Assembly (NCBI RefSeq): GCF_014203045.1
Contig: NZ_JACHIF010000003.1
Span: 372,001-436,000, forward strand
Source of the DNA: Prosthecobacter dejongeii
GTDB taxonomy: Bacteria > Verrucomicrobiota > Verrucomicrobiia > Verrucomicrobiales > Verrucomicrobiaceae
Reading direction: 5' to 3'
DNA length: 64,000 bases
Shown here: positions 8,173 through 16,765 of the stretch, in pieces
How positions within the stretch are numbered: the stretch's first letter is position 1
How the letters are laid out: each line of letters opens with the position of its first letter
Translations under genes and position numbers: made by a program
The notes under the pieces: generated by a model
Told to the model about the DNA's origin: nothing
The model's database searches: none
Seen by the model: the letters and a program-made list of their open reading frames with translations, nothing else

Positions 8173-8646
8173 TTATTTTTTCCTTTTGAGCCCTTCAAAA
8201 GCTTTTTCCAATGAGCCGCGCACCCACTCCACGCCTGTTTCATCGGTGAAGTATTCCCCTCCTAAATGGATCTGATAAAAGGGGCGCATGCGTTGAGTCT
8301 CGAGACTGTCGCTAGGTCTTCCCTCAATGGCATGAATGCGCCCTGTCACATGGGTGATGCCAGCATCACTCCTGCGGACTTGAGAAAGAAAACGGATCAT
8401 GTCCATGAATGGACTGTCGAGGCCTGAGCGCCTCTGCTCACGCTCAAACATGATGATGACTAAGGTGGCTGGATCTTTCGGGCGAACGACGTAGGCGATA
8501 GCGCAGTGCTTCATTTTCACTTCCCATCCCATGGGGGGGTAGCCTAGCAGCCCACCTGGCTGATACACGCTGGGGGGAGTGCCCTGTGTGATGAGCCATT
8601 CAGTGAAGCGGTCTTTGAATAAACGAGCCATAACCAAGGCCGCCAT
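8173..8646 (-). CDS. lcrR: LcrR-like type III secretion accessory protein
   Basis: The frame could start at 8742 but that would add a very basic tail and overlap the divergent gene; ATGs at 8646 or 8631 give 157 or 152 residues, close to LcrR (about 146). The pattern fits LcrR/PcrR as remembered: an N-terminal W-L-I-T-Q-G segment, a hydrophobic strand pair around AIAYVVR and LVIIMFE, then E-Q-R-R-x-G-L-x-(S/N)-P-F, and later L-x-T-Q-R-x-x-x-F-Y. LcrR is needed for proper control or export of the needle-tip protein in Yersinia and is restricted to Ysc-family systems. Here it is divergent from the translocon operon, whereas in Yersinia it lies upstream of lcrG on the same strand. The call rests on motif similarity and position. 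Confidence 0.55.
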   Translation of the reverse strand: MAALVMARLFKDRFTEWLITQGTPPSVYQPGGLLGYPPMGWEVKMKHCAIAYVVRPKDPATLVIIMFEREQRRSGLDSPFMDMIRFLSQVRRSDAGITHVTGRIHAIEGRPSDSLETQRMRPFYQIHLGGEYFTDETGVEWVRGSLEKAFEGLKRKK

Positions 8647-8728
8647 TTTTGATTTCGCTGCTAGGTTTAGCAACTTTCTTGTAATCCGCCGTTTTTTTTC
8701 GCGGATGCACTGGTGACCCCTCATTTTC

Positions 8729-11700
8729 ATGGAGATCATCAAAGTCGATCAACTCAGCTTCGCCGCACGTGCGGGTGCGCTGGATGGTTCATTGGCCTAC
8801 GCCAATGTGTACCTCCAACACCAGACCCTGATCTCCCAGACGGCCCTGAGTGGTCTTGCGGGACTGCAACAGACATTGTCTGAGACCGGCATGTATGGTT
8901 TGGCCATCCGCAGCCTCCAGGAAATGACTTCAAGGATTCCTGAAGCCAACGAGCTTGCAGAGAAAGATCCCTTCGTTTCAGCCGCGAATGGTCTGCGGGA
9001 TCAGCACTACAATGCCATGGTCAATGGCGTCCGTGCCCAGGGTTGGCCTTTCTACAGCCAGGCTCAGTCACTGGACAATCGTGCTCAGGGCCTGATCAAC
9101 AGCACCAGTGGCGGCACGCCAGAGCGGAACTTGGCCAACGACCTGAAATGGGCAGCGGCTGAGCTGTACACTTTGGGGACAGGTTATCTGGTCAATCAAG
9201 GAGACCCCATTAACTCACGGCACCATGCCGTCGTTGCCAGGGATGCTGCATCGGTTGTGCAGGGGAAGGCTCTGGCCTTACTCAGCACTCTATCTAACAC
9301 CAATCCTTTCCCCTCAGATCGCTATTACCAGACGCTGAATATTTACTATGCGACTGGGGATATCATCAATCACGCGAACAGCGTGATTAGCTTTGCTGAT
9401 AATGCGCCCATTGCCAAAATTCGTCATCAGACGCCCACGATGCATGATTTGGGCGATGGATACTCCATTTCGACCTGGGGTAATACTGGCTTCTGGACGC
9501 TCACAGATTCCAGTGGTGCAGGAATTTTGGTCCAGCCTGATGGAAGCGTCAATAACCTCAATGGTGGCAGTGGCTGGAAGTTTGAAAACACGTCCACCTT
9601 CGTCTTGCCAAATCTGACGAAGATCACCGTCACTCCAGGGAGCACGACTAACCTGCTCATCACTCGTGGAGCACATGCCTTCACGATCAACAACCTCAGC
9701 AACAATGCCTGGCCGAATGTCAGTTCCTACACCGATCTGAACGGCCGTGAGGTGGATCGCGCTAGCAATGATGGGCATGTACTTCAGATGGGGGGTTCTG
9801 CCTACAACTGGAGTAACAATGGCAACAACCTGGGAGACGCGGGTGGTCGTGAAATCATCGGCACCGTCGCCATCACCAATAAGCTCCGGCTTGATCCCAC
9901 CGACGTCTCCATTTCTCCAGAGATGCAAGGTTTTCTCCGCGATCTCGGGTTGACTGATTATGACTATGATGGCGACGGCAAGCTCAACAACCTTGAGCTG
10001 CTGGAGGTGGCGAACCTCACCACCAGTTACATCAAACAAATGCAGGATGCTTATGAGCAGACGCTGGCTAGAATCGCCGCTGCCAACCAAGCCCTGAGTG
10101 ATCTCAATGACATCATTGACCTGCTCCGCAAGGAAACTGAGCGGCAGTCTGAATCCCGCGGTCTCGATGATGCGACGGCCAAATCGGAACTGTTAGCGAT
10201 CGAGCGACGGCTGGCTGCGGCCTTGCAACTACTTCAAGGGGATGGCTCCCAAATTCCACTTCAAGGAGACATCTCCACGAATGCGAATCAACTCCTGAGC
10301 AAGATCACAGATCTCACGCAAGGTGGAGGCCTCAATCCCCTGCGGCCTACCGAGTCAAACACCCCGAATCCTTCCTCGCCAGACCCCGAAAGCCCGACTC
10401 CGAATACATTCACGAGCACTTCGGATGTCTTTCCTACGGGGCCAGGTACAGACCCGCTGGGAGACAGTCTGCGCCGTGCCGGGCGCCTGCTCACCGGTAT
10501 TTTGGGCGGCGGAAATTTGAAGATTCTCGATCTCCCTCCCACGCAGGAAGGTCTGGCTGGGACGGGGCTGCCTAACAATACGGATGTCGCACCCGGGAGC
10601 AGCGGGGAGATCCCTGTGGGCACGCCGTCCTCCCCAGTGCTGGGGCAGCCCCCTGATGGCCCGGTGAATACGCCTTTAATAGAGACGGGATTGCCCGGCG
10701 CCCCCCTGGTAGTGGACTCATCTTCGACAGTTTCTGAGGGGCAATCTGTGCAGGGCAATCCTTTGTTAGGCTTGCTCAATCAAATTGCCTCCCTCTCGCC
10801 TTCATCAGGCACGGTGCCTCAGATCAATCCGCAAGAGTTGACCTCCGGCCTTGCTGCGTTGCTGTCCGTTCTAGATCGGTTGAATGTGCTGTCGTCACCC
10901 CAGCAAGGTGGTTCTCAGATCATTCCTCAAACGTCATCGCAGGTCCTCGCTTCACTGCTTGAAAGCAATCCTCAAGTATCCCCTCCAGGCAGCCAAATTT
11001 CTAGCGGGGGCACTTCCACTGCGTCAGTCACCACGACGCCTTTTCAGAGCTTCCTTCAAAACCTAGCTGCTCTGGGGCAGTCCTTGCAGAGCACCGTCCC
11101 TACCGAAACACCAACGACGCCAGGAGAAACGTCGCCGCCGCCGCTGCAGTCAGTAGCGCTACAGACGCTGTTCGGGCTTTTCACTGGGGTATCCACAGCT
11201 TCTCTGCCACAGCTCTCATCTGTTGCGCAGCAGCTCGCCGCAGTTTTGACCGGCCAGGTCGCCACAGGGCCGACAGGGCAGCCACAGACCACGGGTGTCT
11301 TGCCGGAGTCATCGAGAACGGCTGAGCAATTGAAACGAGTCCTGCAGGGGCTTGCAGATCTTGGCTCAGCAGGTGCTTCTCAGAGCAACAATACTACGGG
11401 AGGGGAGGTCCTCACCGCCGCAGAGTTACGTCTGGGGCTGCAGAGTTTGCTACTCAGCCTGAGAGCTTTCGGGTTAATCCCACAGACGCTGAGCCCATCG
11501 AACACAAAGGATTCGTCACCCCTAGGAGAGTCCAACTTCACGCAAGCCGTGCGTACCATCGCGGGTAATTTCCAAACCGATCCTGAACTGCTAAAAATTC
11601 TTCAAGAGAATCTCAACAAAGCGCTTCAGACCCAGCAAAGGCAGATCCAGCAAGCAGGTGTGCTTTTTACTCAGTCACAAGAGATTGTTCAACAGTTTGT

Positions 11701-11899
11701 TAGCCTGATCAAAGAGGATTCACTGCTCATGGATTTGGTCCAGAGTGATGATCTTTCAGACGAGCAACAGGCTCTTTTTGACGGGCGGATGAATGAACTC
11801 CGCAAAGACTTGGGCCTTGAATGGGGCACGGAGGATACCACCCCGAGCGGTCAAAGTAACCTCGTCTCCCGCGCCGTGCAGTCTGGCATGATGGTGTGA
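8729..11899 (+). CDS. Large uncharacterised T3SS-locus protein with EF-hand-like loop and Pro/Ser-rich region
   Basis: A 1056-residue protein with no signal peptide, first gene of the translocon operon, in a slot that has no counterpart in Yersinia. Residues 1-240 are alpha-helical. Residues ~240-395 look beta-rich, with repeated Gly/Asn/Thr strands (GDGYSISTWGN, GFWTLTDSSG, HAFTINNLSN), loosely like the DUF1521-type domain of some secreted proteins, though the GDPH cleavage site of that family was not seen. At ~409-422 an acidic loop D-Y-D-G-D-G-K-L-N-N-L-E fits an EF-hand or dockerin-type calcium site. Residues ~450-500 are coiled coil; ~500-950 are rich in Pro, Ser, Thr, Gly and Gln with amphipathic repeats (ALLSVLDRL, ALQTLFGLF); ~950-1056 are helical. 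A secreted substrate, extracellular translocon partner or effector is plausible. No function is assigned. Confidence 0.6.
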   Translation: MEIIKVDQLSFAARAGALDGSLAYANVYLQHQTLISQTALSGLAGLQQTLSETGMYGLAIRSLQEMTSRIPEANELAEKDPFVSAANGLRDQHYNAMVNGVRAQGWPFYSQAQSLDNRAQGLINSTSGGTPERNLANDLKWAAAELYTLGTGYLVNQGDPINSRHHAVVARDAASVVQGKALALLSTLSNTNPFPSDRYYQTLNIYYATGDIINHANSVISFADNAPIAKIRHQTPTMHDLGDGYSISTWGNTGFWTLTDSSGAGILVQPDGSVNNLNGGSGWKFENTSTFVLPNLTKITVTPGSTTNLLITRGAHAFTINNLSNNAWPNVSSYTDLNGREVDRASNDGHVLQMGGSAYNWSNNGNNLGDAGGREIIGTVAITNKLRLDPTDVSISPEMQGFLRDLGLTDYDYDGDGKLNNLELLEVANLTTSYIKQMQDAYEQTLARIAAANQALSDLNDIIDLLRKETERQSESRGLDDATAKSELLAIERRLAAALQLLQGDGSQIPLQGDISTNANQLLSKITDLTQGGGLNPLRPTESNTPNPSSPDPESPTPNTFTSTSDVFPTGPGTDPLGDSLRRAGRLLTGILGGGNLKILDLPPTQEGLAGTGLPNNTDVAPGSSGEIPVGTPSSPVLGQPPDGPVNTPLIETGLPGAPLVVDSSSTVSEGQSVQGNPLLGLLNQIASLSPSSGTVPQINPQELTSGLAALLSVLDRLNVLSSPQQGGSQIIPQTSSQVLASLLESNPQVSPPGSQISSGGTSTASVTTTPFQSFLQNLAALGQSLQSTVPTETPTTPGETSPPPLQSVALQTLFGLFTGVSTASLPQLSSVAQQLAAVLTGQVATGPTGQPQTTGVLPESSRTAEQLKRVLQGLADLGSAGASQSNNTTGGEVLTAAELRLGLQSLLLSLRAFGLIPQTLSPSNTKDSSPLGESNFTQAVRTIAGNFQTDPELLKILQENLNKALQTQQRQIQQAGVLFTQSQEIVQQFVSLIKEDSLLMDLVQSDDLSDEQQALFDGRMNELRKDLGLEWGTEDTTPSGQSNLVSRAVQSGMMV

Positions 11900-11918
11900 T
11901 CCCCTGACTCTCTCGACC

Positions 11919-12242
11919 ATGAATGATAGCCCTCCTGCCATGACCGACGTTCAGCGTGTCCAAGCACACATCGAATGCCTGGATGCCCTGCTGGCCCAGG
12001 GGCGTGAAGCGGTGGAAAAACTGGATGCTTTTTACCGGGAAAACCATCTGGAACCTGACATCGGCAAAACCATCCTGATCAGCGATCCCCGCGTGCCTGA
12101 AAGGCACCAAATCATTTTCACCAAGCTCCTCAGCGAATGGGAGCACCTGGAAGAACGGATCAACGAAAAAGCGCTTGATCTGCACCAGGCCGCTAGGCCC
12201 TCAGCGACAGTACGCGCCGTGGGCAATCGCTTTCGCATCTAA
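11919..12242 (+). CDS. LcrG-like small protein, possible tip-protein chaperone
   Basis: A 107-residue helical, charged protein lying 19 bases after the 1056-residue gene and 23 bases before the candidate needle-tip gene. In Yersinia and Pseudomonas the same slot holds LcrG/PcrG (about 95 residues), the cytosolic partner of the tip protein. Size, helix content and position fit; sequence likeness to LcrG is weak, so the assignment is positional. An ATG at 11940 is an alternative start. Confidence 0.4.
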   Translation: MNDSPPAMTDVQRVQAHIECLDALLAQGREAVEKLDAFYRENHLEPDIGKTILISDPRVPERHQIIFTKLLSEWEHLEERINEKALDLHQAARPSATVRAVGNRFRI

Positions 12243-12265
12243 AAGCCACCTCAGCATTCCTACTT

Positions 12266-13639
12266 ATGGCGACCATCAATTTTAAAACTCAGGAACTGGC
12301 GAACCTTTACGCCTATGGCACCAATGCCGCCAATGCCGGGCATTTAGACTACTTCCGGAACAATACCAATGAGGCACTCAAGAGTGACATCTCAGCACTG
12401 GATCAGCGCATCGCCAATTTCCAAAACGTCATCACAGACGCGGCTAAAGCCGGATCAGAAGACTTCCCCTACGATAAGGAATTCCTGAAGCGTGAGTTCA
12501 TGGAGGAGGTCTTCGCGATCATGCTGAAGAGGCCCGAGTATCGAAGACCTGATGGGCTTTCCATACCCAACGGACCTTTCACATCCTTTACGACCTCAGT
12601 CGCATATTCCGCCGGCGGCCAGGATCTTCTCCAGAATAGGGGCACGATCATGTGGAATGGAGCCGCGTGGAGTGGGAACTTCAGCGACATGACGGCTGAT
12701 CAACATAAAGCTGTCTTAGCCAGTGGGCTTGGGGATGGAGGCATCCCTGTTTATGATGCCTACTCAGCCTGGATTGATGCCGTCTTTGCTGAGGGGAATA
12801 AAATGAAGCTCAATCCGCAGGAGAAGGTAACGGTCGTCACCTCCATCACTCCACGCACTCTGCCCACGGCCAATAGCCCCCACATCGTTTATGATCGTGT
12901 GGCGACGGTGAATAGTGGCATCAAGGATGCGCAGGGAAATCCTGTTTTTGAATACTACCTCATCGCTGAAAATGCCCCCGTTTCAGGACTCAATAAAGTC
13001 TCCGTCGCAGGGACGCTGAGTGGGCAGCCTGTAGATTCCAAGATCGAGCTGACCACCAACCCTGCTGTGGAGACATCCATTTACATCCAGGTGACCAAGG
13101 AGCTTCAGCCACTGCAAAATAATGCCTTCGGCTTCGTCAATCAGGTCAACAATCTTTCGCCAGCGATGTACCTCTATTACTTCATGGAGGCCCGCATCCG
13201 CGTGCTGCGTGGTCAGCTCAATATGAAAGAGGCGGTCACTTCGGAGATCCGCGATGACTTAGCGAAAGCCAATTCGGCTTACGCCGATCTGGAGGCCCAA
13301 GCCGGTAAAACTCGAGCTCAGTCCGAGAACGGTAAAACAACCAACCCTGACTTGAGTTATGAAACTCAAAACATGGACTTCTTCGAAGCCACCAATGCCA
13401 AGAAGGGCCTCACCATCTTTGAGAATAACGGCAATGATGACCAGGCCAACTACACGGAGTGGGGTAGCTCTCGCAGCTCTTTGAAGTCCTACATCGACCG
13501 CAAATCCACTCAGTCGCAAGATGCGATGTTGGACTACCAGACAACACTGAATCGCTTCAACCAAGCTTATGAAGTGATGAGCAAGATCCAAGAGAAGATG
13601 GATGGCCTCGTGAAGAGCCAGCTCCGCAATGTTAGTTAA
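12266..13639 (+). CDS. sctA: Candidate needle-tip protein (LcrV/SctA-like)
   Basis: A 457-residue soluble protein, longer than LcrV (about 326). The N-terminal ~75 residues and C-terminal ~130 residues are helical, and the C-terminus has the long heptad-like helix typical of V antigens (DYQTTLNRFNQAYEVMSK followed by IQEKMDGL), comparable with the final helix of LcrV. The middle (~80-290) is a mixed alpha/beta region that is clearly expanded and divergent. Order lcrG-like, this gene, lcrH, yopB-like, yopD-like is that of the lcrGVH-yopBD operon. LcrV caps the needle and guides insertion of the translocon pore. The call rests on coiled-coil architecture and synteny rather than strong sequence identity. 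Confidence 0.55.
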   Translation: MATINFKTQELANLYAYGTNAANAGHLDYFRNNTNEALKSDISALDQRIANFQNVITDAAKAGSEDFPYDKEFLKREFMEEVFAIMLKRPEYRRPDGLSIPNGPFTSFTTSVAYSAGGQDLLQNRGTIMWNGAAWSGNFSDMTADQHKAVLASGLGDGGIPVYDAYSAWIDAVFAEGNKMKLNPQEKVTVVTSITPRTLPTANSPHIVYDRVATVNSGIKDAQGNPVFEYYLIAENAPVSGLNKVSVAGTLSGQPVDSKIELTTNPAVETSIYIQVTKELQPLQNNAFGFVNQVNNLSPAMYLYYFMEARIRVLRGQLNMKEAVTSEIRDDLAKANSAYADLEAQAGKTRAQSENGKTTNPDLSYETQNMDFFEATNAKKGLTIFENNGNDDQANYTEWGSSRSSLKSYIDRKSTQSQDAMLDYQTTLNRFNQAYEVMSKIQEKMDGLVKSQLRNVS

Positions 13640-13668
13640 TCCTACTTCAACCAAACTCCTCCTATTTC

Positions 13669-14190
13669 ATGTCCGACCTCCAAAAAGCAGCCAAATCCGC
13701 CGTGGGTGGCCTCCCGTTCGATTCGCCCGAAGACTGGAAAAACTTCTTTGAAAAATTTGGGGCCAATGGCCGCACCTACCAAGACTTCACCAACCTCACG
13801 CCACAGAGCATGGAGGTCATCTACATGGTGGGGTATAACCAATACAACGCCGGGAAATATGATGAGGCGGAGCGCATCTTTCAGCTTCTCTCCATCTTGA
13901 ATCATTTTGATCGGCGTTTTTGGACGGGACTGGGTGCCTGCCGCGAGCAACAAAAGAAATACGAGGAAGCCATTAAAGCCTACGGATTCCTCACCATGCT
14001 TGACATGGAAGATCCTCAGCCGCCGCTGCTCATGGCGAAGTGTTACATCGCCCAGGGTAAAGTCTCAGATGCTGAGGGGGCGCTGCATGCGTGCACCTAC
14101 ATCGCCCGGAAAAAACCAGCCCATGCGGCCATCTTGGAACAAGCGGAAAATTTACTCGAACTCCTGGAAAAAAGCGACGCGGCCGACTGA
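13669..14190 (+). CDS. lcrH: Class II translocator chaperone, SycD/LcrH family
   Basis: 173 residues with three tetratricopeptide repeats at ~50-150: the pattern YMVGYNQYNAGKYDEAERIF, then RFWTGLGACREQQKKYEEAI, then PPLLMAKCYIAQGKVSDAE. This is the standard LcrH/SycD/IpgC layout. The protein binds the two hydrophobic translocators in the cytosol and keeps them apart and soluble before export. It is immediately upstream of both translocator genes, as in Yersinia. Clear family call. Confidence 0.9.
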   Translation: MSDLQKAAKSAVGGLPFDSPEDWKNFFEKFGANGRTYQDFTNLTPQSMEVIYMVGYNQYNAGKYDEAERIFQLLSILNHFDRRFWTGLGACREQQKKYEEAIKAYGFLTMLDMEDPQPPLLMAKCYIAQGKVSDAEGALHACTYIARKKPAHAAILEQAENLLELLEKSDAAD

Positions 14191-14195
14191 ATGTT

Positions 14196-15575
14196 ATGAA
14201 CATCAACACCACGCCATCTCCCATCCCTGGCTTTGACCCGGCTTCTTTACATTCGACGCTCAAAGAAGTCACCAAAACCGCAGGTGAATCGCTGACGAAG
14301 GCGCTGACGCTGCTTTCAAATGTTGATGCCACAGGAGTCTTGCCCTCAAAGGATGGCATCCTCCAATTGGCACCGCCAAAGATGAACCTGAGCGCCATGG
14401 ATCTCACTCTGCGTATCGGCTTGCTCCAGGATGCTTTAAATCAACTGATGACGGCTGTCTCGAAGAATGAAATCGAGGGCCGGCTCAACGAACTGAATCG
14501 CGAAAACCGTGAGCAGTTGGATAAGATGAATGAGCAGATGAAGGAGATCGAAAAAGAGGCCTCCAAACGCCGCGAAGCTGACAAGAAGGTCAATATTTTC
14601 CAGGCCATCGCCAATTTCTTCAAGGCGATCTTCGATGTCATTTCTGCCGTCTTTACGGCCATCGCGGCCATTGGTTATGCGCTTACCGGAAACGTGGTCG
14701 CGGCAGCCGGTTTGTTTGCAGCCACGGCGGCGTTGATGGCCTCAGGTGTTATCAATATGGTGATGGCTGTGGACTCTGTCATCAAAGCCGCGGGTGGGGG
14801 GGGGTTTCTCAGTGACAAAGCCATCGCAGGCATGACCAAGGCGACTGAAATCCTGGGCTATGTCGCGATGGGGGCGGCCATGGTGGGCGGCCTAGGGGCT
14901 GTGGTGGACGGCATCCGCACAGGGGCGAATATGGCTGCGGGTAAGCTGGCAGAACATGGCATCAAAATGAGCACGAAGGAGATCATGAGAGAGGTGGTCA
15001 AAGCGGGGGGGGATCTCTTTCAGGACATTGCTAGCAAGGGGCTCGATAACGTTGCGAAAGAGCTGGCTAAAGAGGGATTGGAGCAAGCGGGAAAAAAATC
15101 ACTTTCCACCATGGCCTGGGAACTGGCGGAAGAGACGGCCAAGAAAGCGGCTGATAAAGGCGCCAGTCACGTGCTGAAAGACCTGGCCAAAGAAACTGCC
15201 ATGGCCGCTGCACGGGCGACGATCAAGGAAACACTCTTCGCGAGTCTAGAGCCCGTTCTCAGGCTGGCAGCTCGCCAAGCCATCACCAGTGCTGTGATTC
15301 AAGGCTCCATGCAGATCACACAGGGAGTCGGCGGTGTCCTCGTGGCTGACATCCGCGAAGATGCGGCTGAAGCTCGGCGCAAGGCGGATGAAGCTGAAGC
15401 TCTGGCCAAAGCGATTCAGGCCATGATCGAGTTGCTGCGTAAGACCATCGAGCAACTCCAAGAGGACCTGCAAGTGATGATGGAGACCTCCATGGAAACC
15501 ATCTCTGCCATCTTCAATGCTGCCGATGAAACGGCCAATTCCATGAAAGATTTGATGCACTTTCAGGCAGCCTAA
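14196..15575 (+). CDS. sctE: Major hydrophobic translocator, YopB/SctE-like
   Basis: 459 residues from the ATG at 14196, five bases after lcrH; a longer frame from 14091 would run into lcrH and is rejected. A coiled coil at ~90-130 precedes a long hydrophobic hairpin (~144-192, rich in Ala, Ile and Val) and a second hydrophobic segment at ~219-238, followed by amphipathic helices and another coiled coil at ~380-440. Two membrane segments flanked by coiled coils are the hallmark of YopB/PopB/IpaB. It should insert into the host membrane and form the pore with the next gene product. Confidence 0.8.
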   Translation: MNINTTPSPIPGFDPASLHSTLKEVTKTAGESLTKALTLLSNVDATGVLPSKDGILQLAPPKMNLSAMDLTLRIGLLQDALNQLMTAVSKNEIEGRLNELNRENREQLDKMNEQMKEIEKEASKRREADKKVNIFQAIANFFKAIFDVISAVFTAIAAIGYALTGNVVAAAGLFAATAALMASGVINMVMAVDSVIKAAGGGGFLSDKAIAGMTKATEILGYVAMGAAMVGGLGAVVDGIRTGANMAAGKLAEHGIKMSTKEIMREVVKAGGDLFQDIASKGLDNVAKELAKEGLEQAGKKSLSTMAWELAEETAKKAADKGASHVLKDLAKETAMAAARATIKETLFASLEPVLRLAARQAITSAVIQGSMQITQGVGGVLVADIREDAAEARRKADEAEALAKAIQAMIELLRKTIEQLQEDLQVMMETSMETISAIFNAADETANSMKDLMHFQAA

Positions 15576-15624
15576 GTGGCGATTCATCTTTCCATTCTAA
15601 CAAACATTACGATCACGATTTGGT

Positions 15625-16641
15625 ATGAATATATCGTTCAGCATTTCCAATACCCCCAGTCAGACTCCGAATATTGACAACTCACAACCGCTTCAGCAGA
15701 CGAATGGGGCCAACAAAACATTGACCGTGAGCATCACCCCTGGAAAGGAAGGGTCCCAGGGGGGGAGTCCTCCCACGGCCATCACTTTGAGCTATCCACT
15801 CATCGGGCCAGAAGACATCTCGCTGAACGAAATCCAGCAACAGCTCAAGAATCTAAATCTGGAAGCACTCACCGGCATGACGCTGACGGCCGCTGTGCTC
15901 ATCTTGAATGATCAAGTCAGCGCCTTGGCTGCCGGCATCATCAAAGGTGGGAAGGATTACCTGGAAAAAAATGCCACGGAAATTACCAAGGCTTTTGAAC
16001 AGATCGAAACCCAGCTCAAGCAGACGGAAACGCAGTTGTTCGACCTGATCAACAACAGCGCCTACCCAGATTACTCTGAGTTTCTGGGCAAGATGCTCGT
16101 CGCGGCCCAGGAGCTTCGCCAACTCGCTTCAACAGCGAAACACCACATGGTCATGGCTGAGTATGACAATGTTTTGGATCAAGCGAAGCAGATGCAAGTC
16201 GCCGCCCAAAAGAACTACGAGTCCACGATGAAGGAGATCCAGGCGGCTCGCACGGAGGCCATTGGCAAAATTATTTCGGGTGCGTTATCCATCGCGAGCA
16301 CGGCTGTGGGAGGAGGGCTCGGAGTTAAAACGGGGGCTGGTGGGATCGCTGGCGGGCAGATGGGCAGCGGCATCGGTCAAGCTCTGGGACAGATCGTTAC
16401 GGGGGGGGCAGAACTGGCCTCTGCAAAGATGAAGGAAGATGCGGCCGCGCTGAAGCTGGAGGCGGATCTGGCTGGGGTGATCCAGAAGAAATACGAAGCC
16501 ACGCAGAAGCTGCTGCAAGAGGCGCAATCCATCACGGACGAATTGGCCAACATTGGTAAAACGCTCACAGACATGATCTTGAAGCTCTACCAGGACTTTT
16601 TATCCAACCAGGCCCAGATCGTTCAGCGCTCAAATATTTGA
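15625..16641 (+). CDS. sctB: Minor hydrophobic translocator, YopD/SctB-like
   Basis: 338 residues. The N-terminal ~60 residues are polar and disordered-looking, followed by helices and a coiled coil (~110-140), a Gly/Ala-rich hydrophobic stretch at ~213-262, and a C-terminal amphipathic coiled coil. One hydrophobic region with a C-terminal amphipathic helix is the YopD/PopD pattern. It lies 49 bases after the YopB-like gene and ends the translocon operon. Identified by architecture and position. Confidence 0.7.
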   Translation: MNISFSISNTPSQTPNIDNSQPLQQTNGANKTLTVSITPGKEGSQGGSPPTAITLSYPLIGPEDISLNEIQQQLKNLNLEALTGMTLTAAVLILNDQVSALAAGIIKGGKDYLEKNATEITKAFEQIETQLKQTETQLFDLINNSAYPDYSEFLGKMLVAAQELRQLASTAKHHMVMAEYDNVLDQAKQMQVAAQKNYESTMKEIQAARTEAIGKIISGALSIASTAVGGGLGVKTGAGGIAGGQMGSGIGQALGQIVTGGAELASAKMKEDAAALKLEADLAGVIQKKYEATQKLLQEAQSITDELANIGKTLTDMILKLYQDFLSNQAQIVQRSNI

Positions 16642-16765
16642 GGGGTGAGATAAAATCCTTCTCGGCTTTGTAATCCCGCTTTTTTGAAGGGTTAAGCATA
16701 GCAAAGACTATTGTGTTTTCAGAGACAATTCAGAATCCAAAGCCTGAGGGTAGGGAGGTGGTGGC
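16642..16765 (+). promoter_or_regulatory. Intergenic gap before the yopN operon
   Basis: At 124 bases this is the longest gap in the + strand T3SS run and the likeliest place for an internal promoter. TTGAAG at 16684-16689 could be a -35, but no good -10 is seen at 17 bases. GGGAGG at 16753-16758, 7 bases before the ATG, is an unusually good ribosome binding site for this locus. Confidence 0.35.

Noticed and set aside
9314..10090. 258-codon minus-strand frame
   Set aside because: Antisense to the 1056-residue T3SS-locus protein, whose frame is much longer and in operon context.
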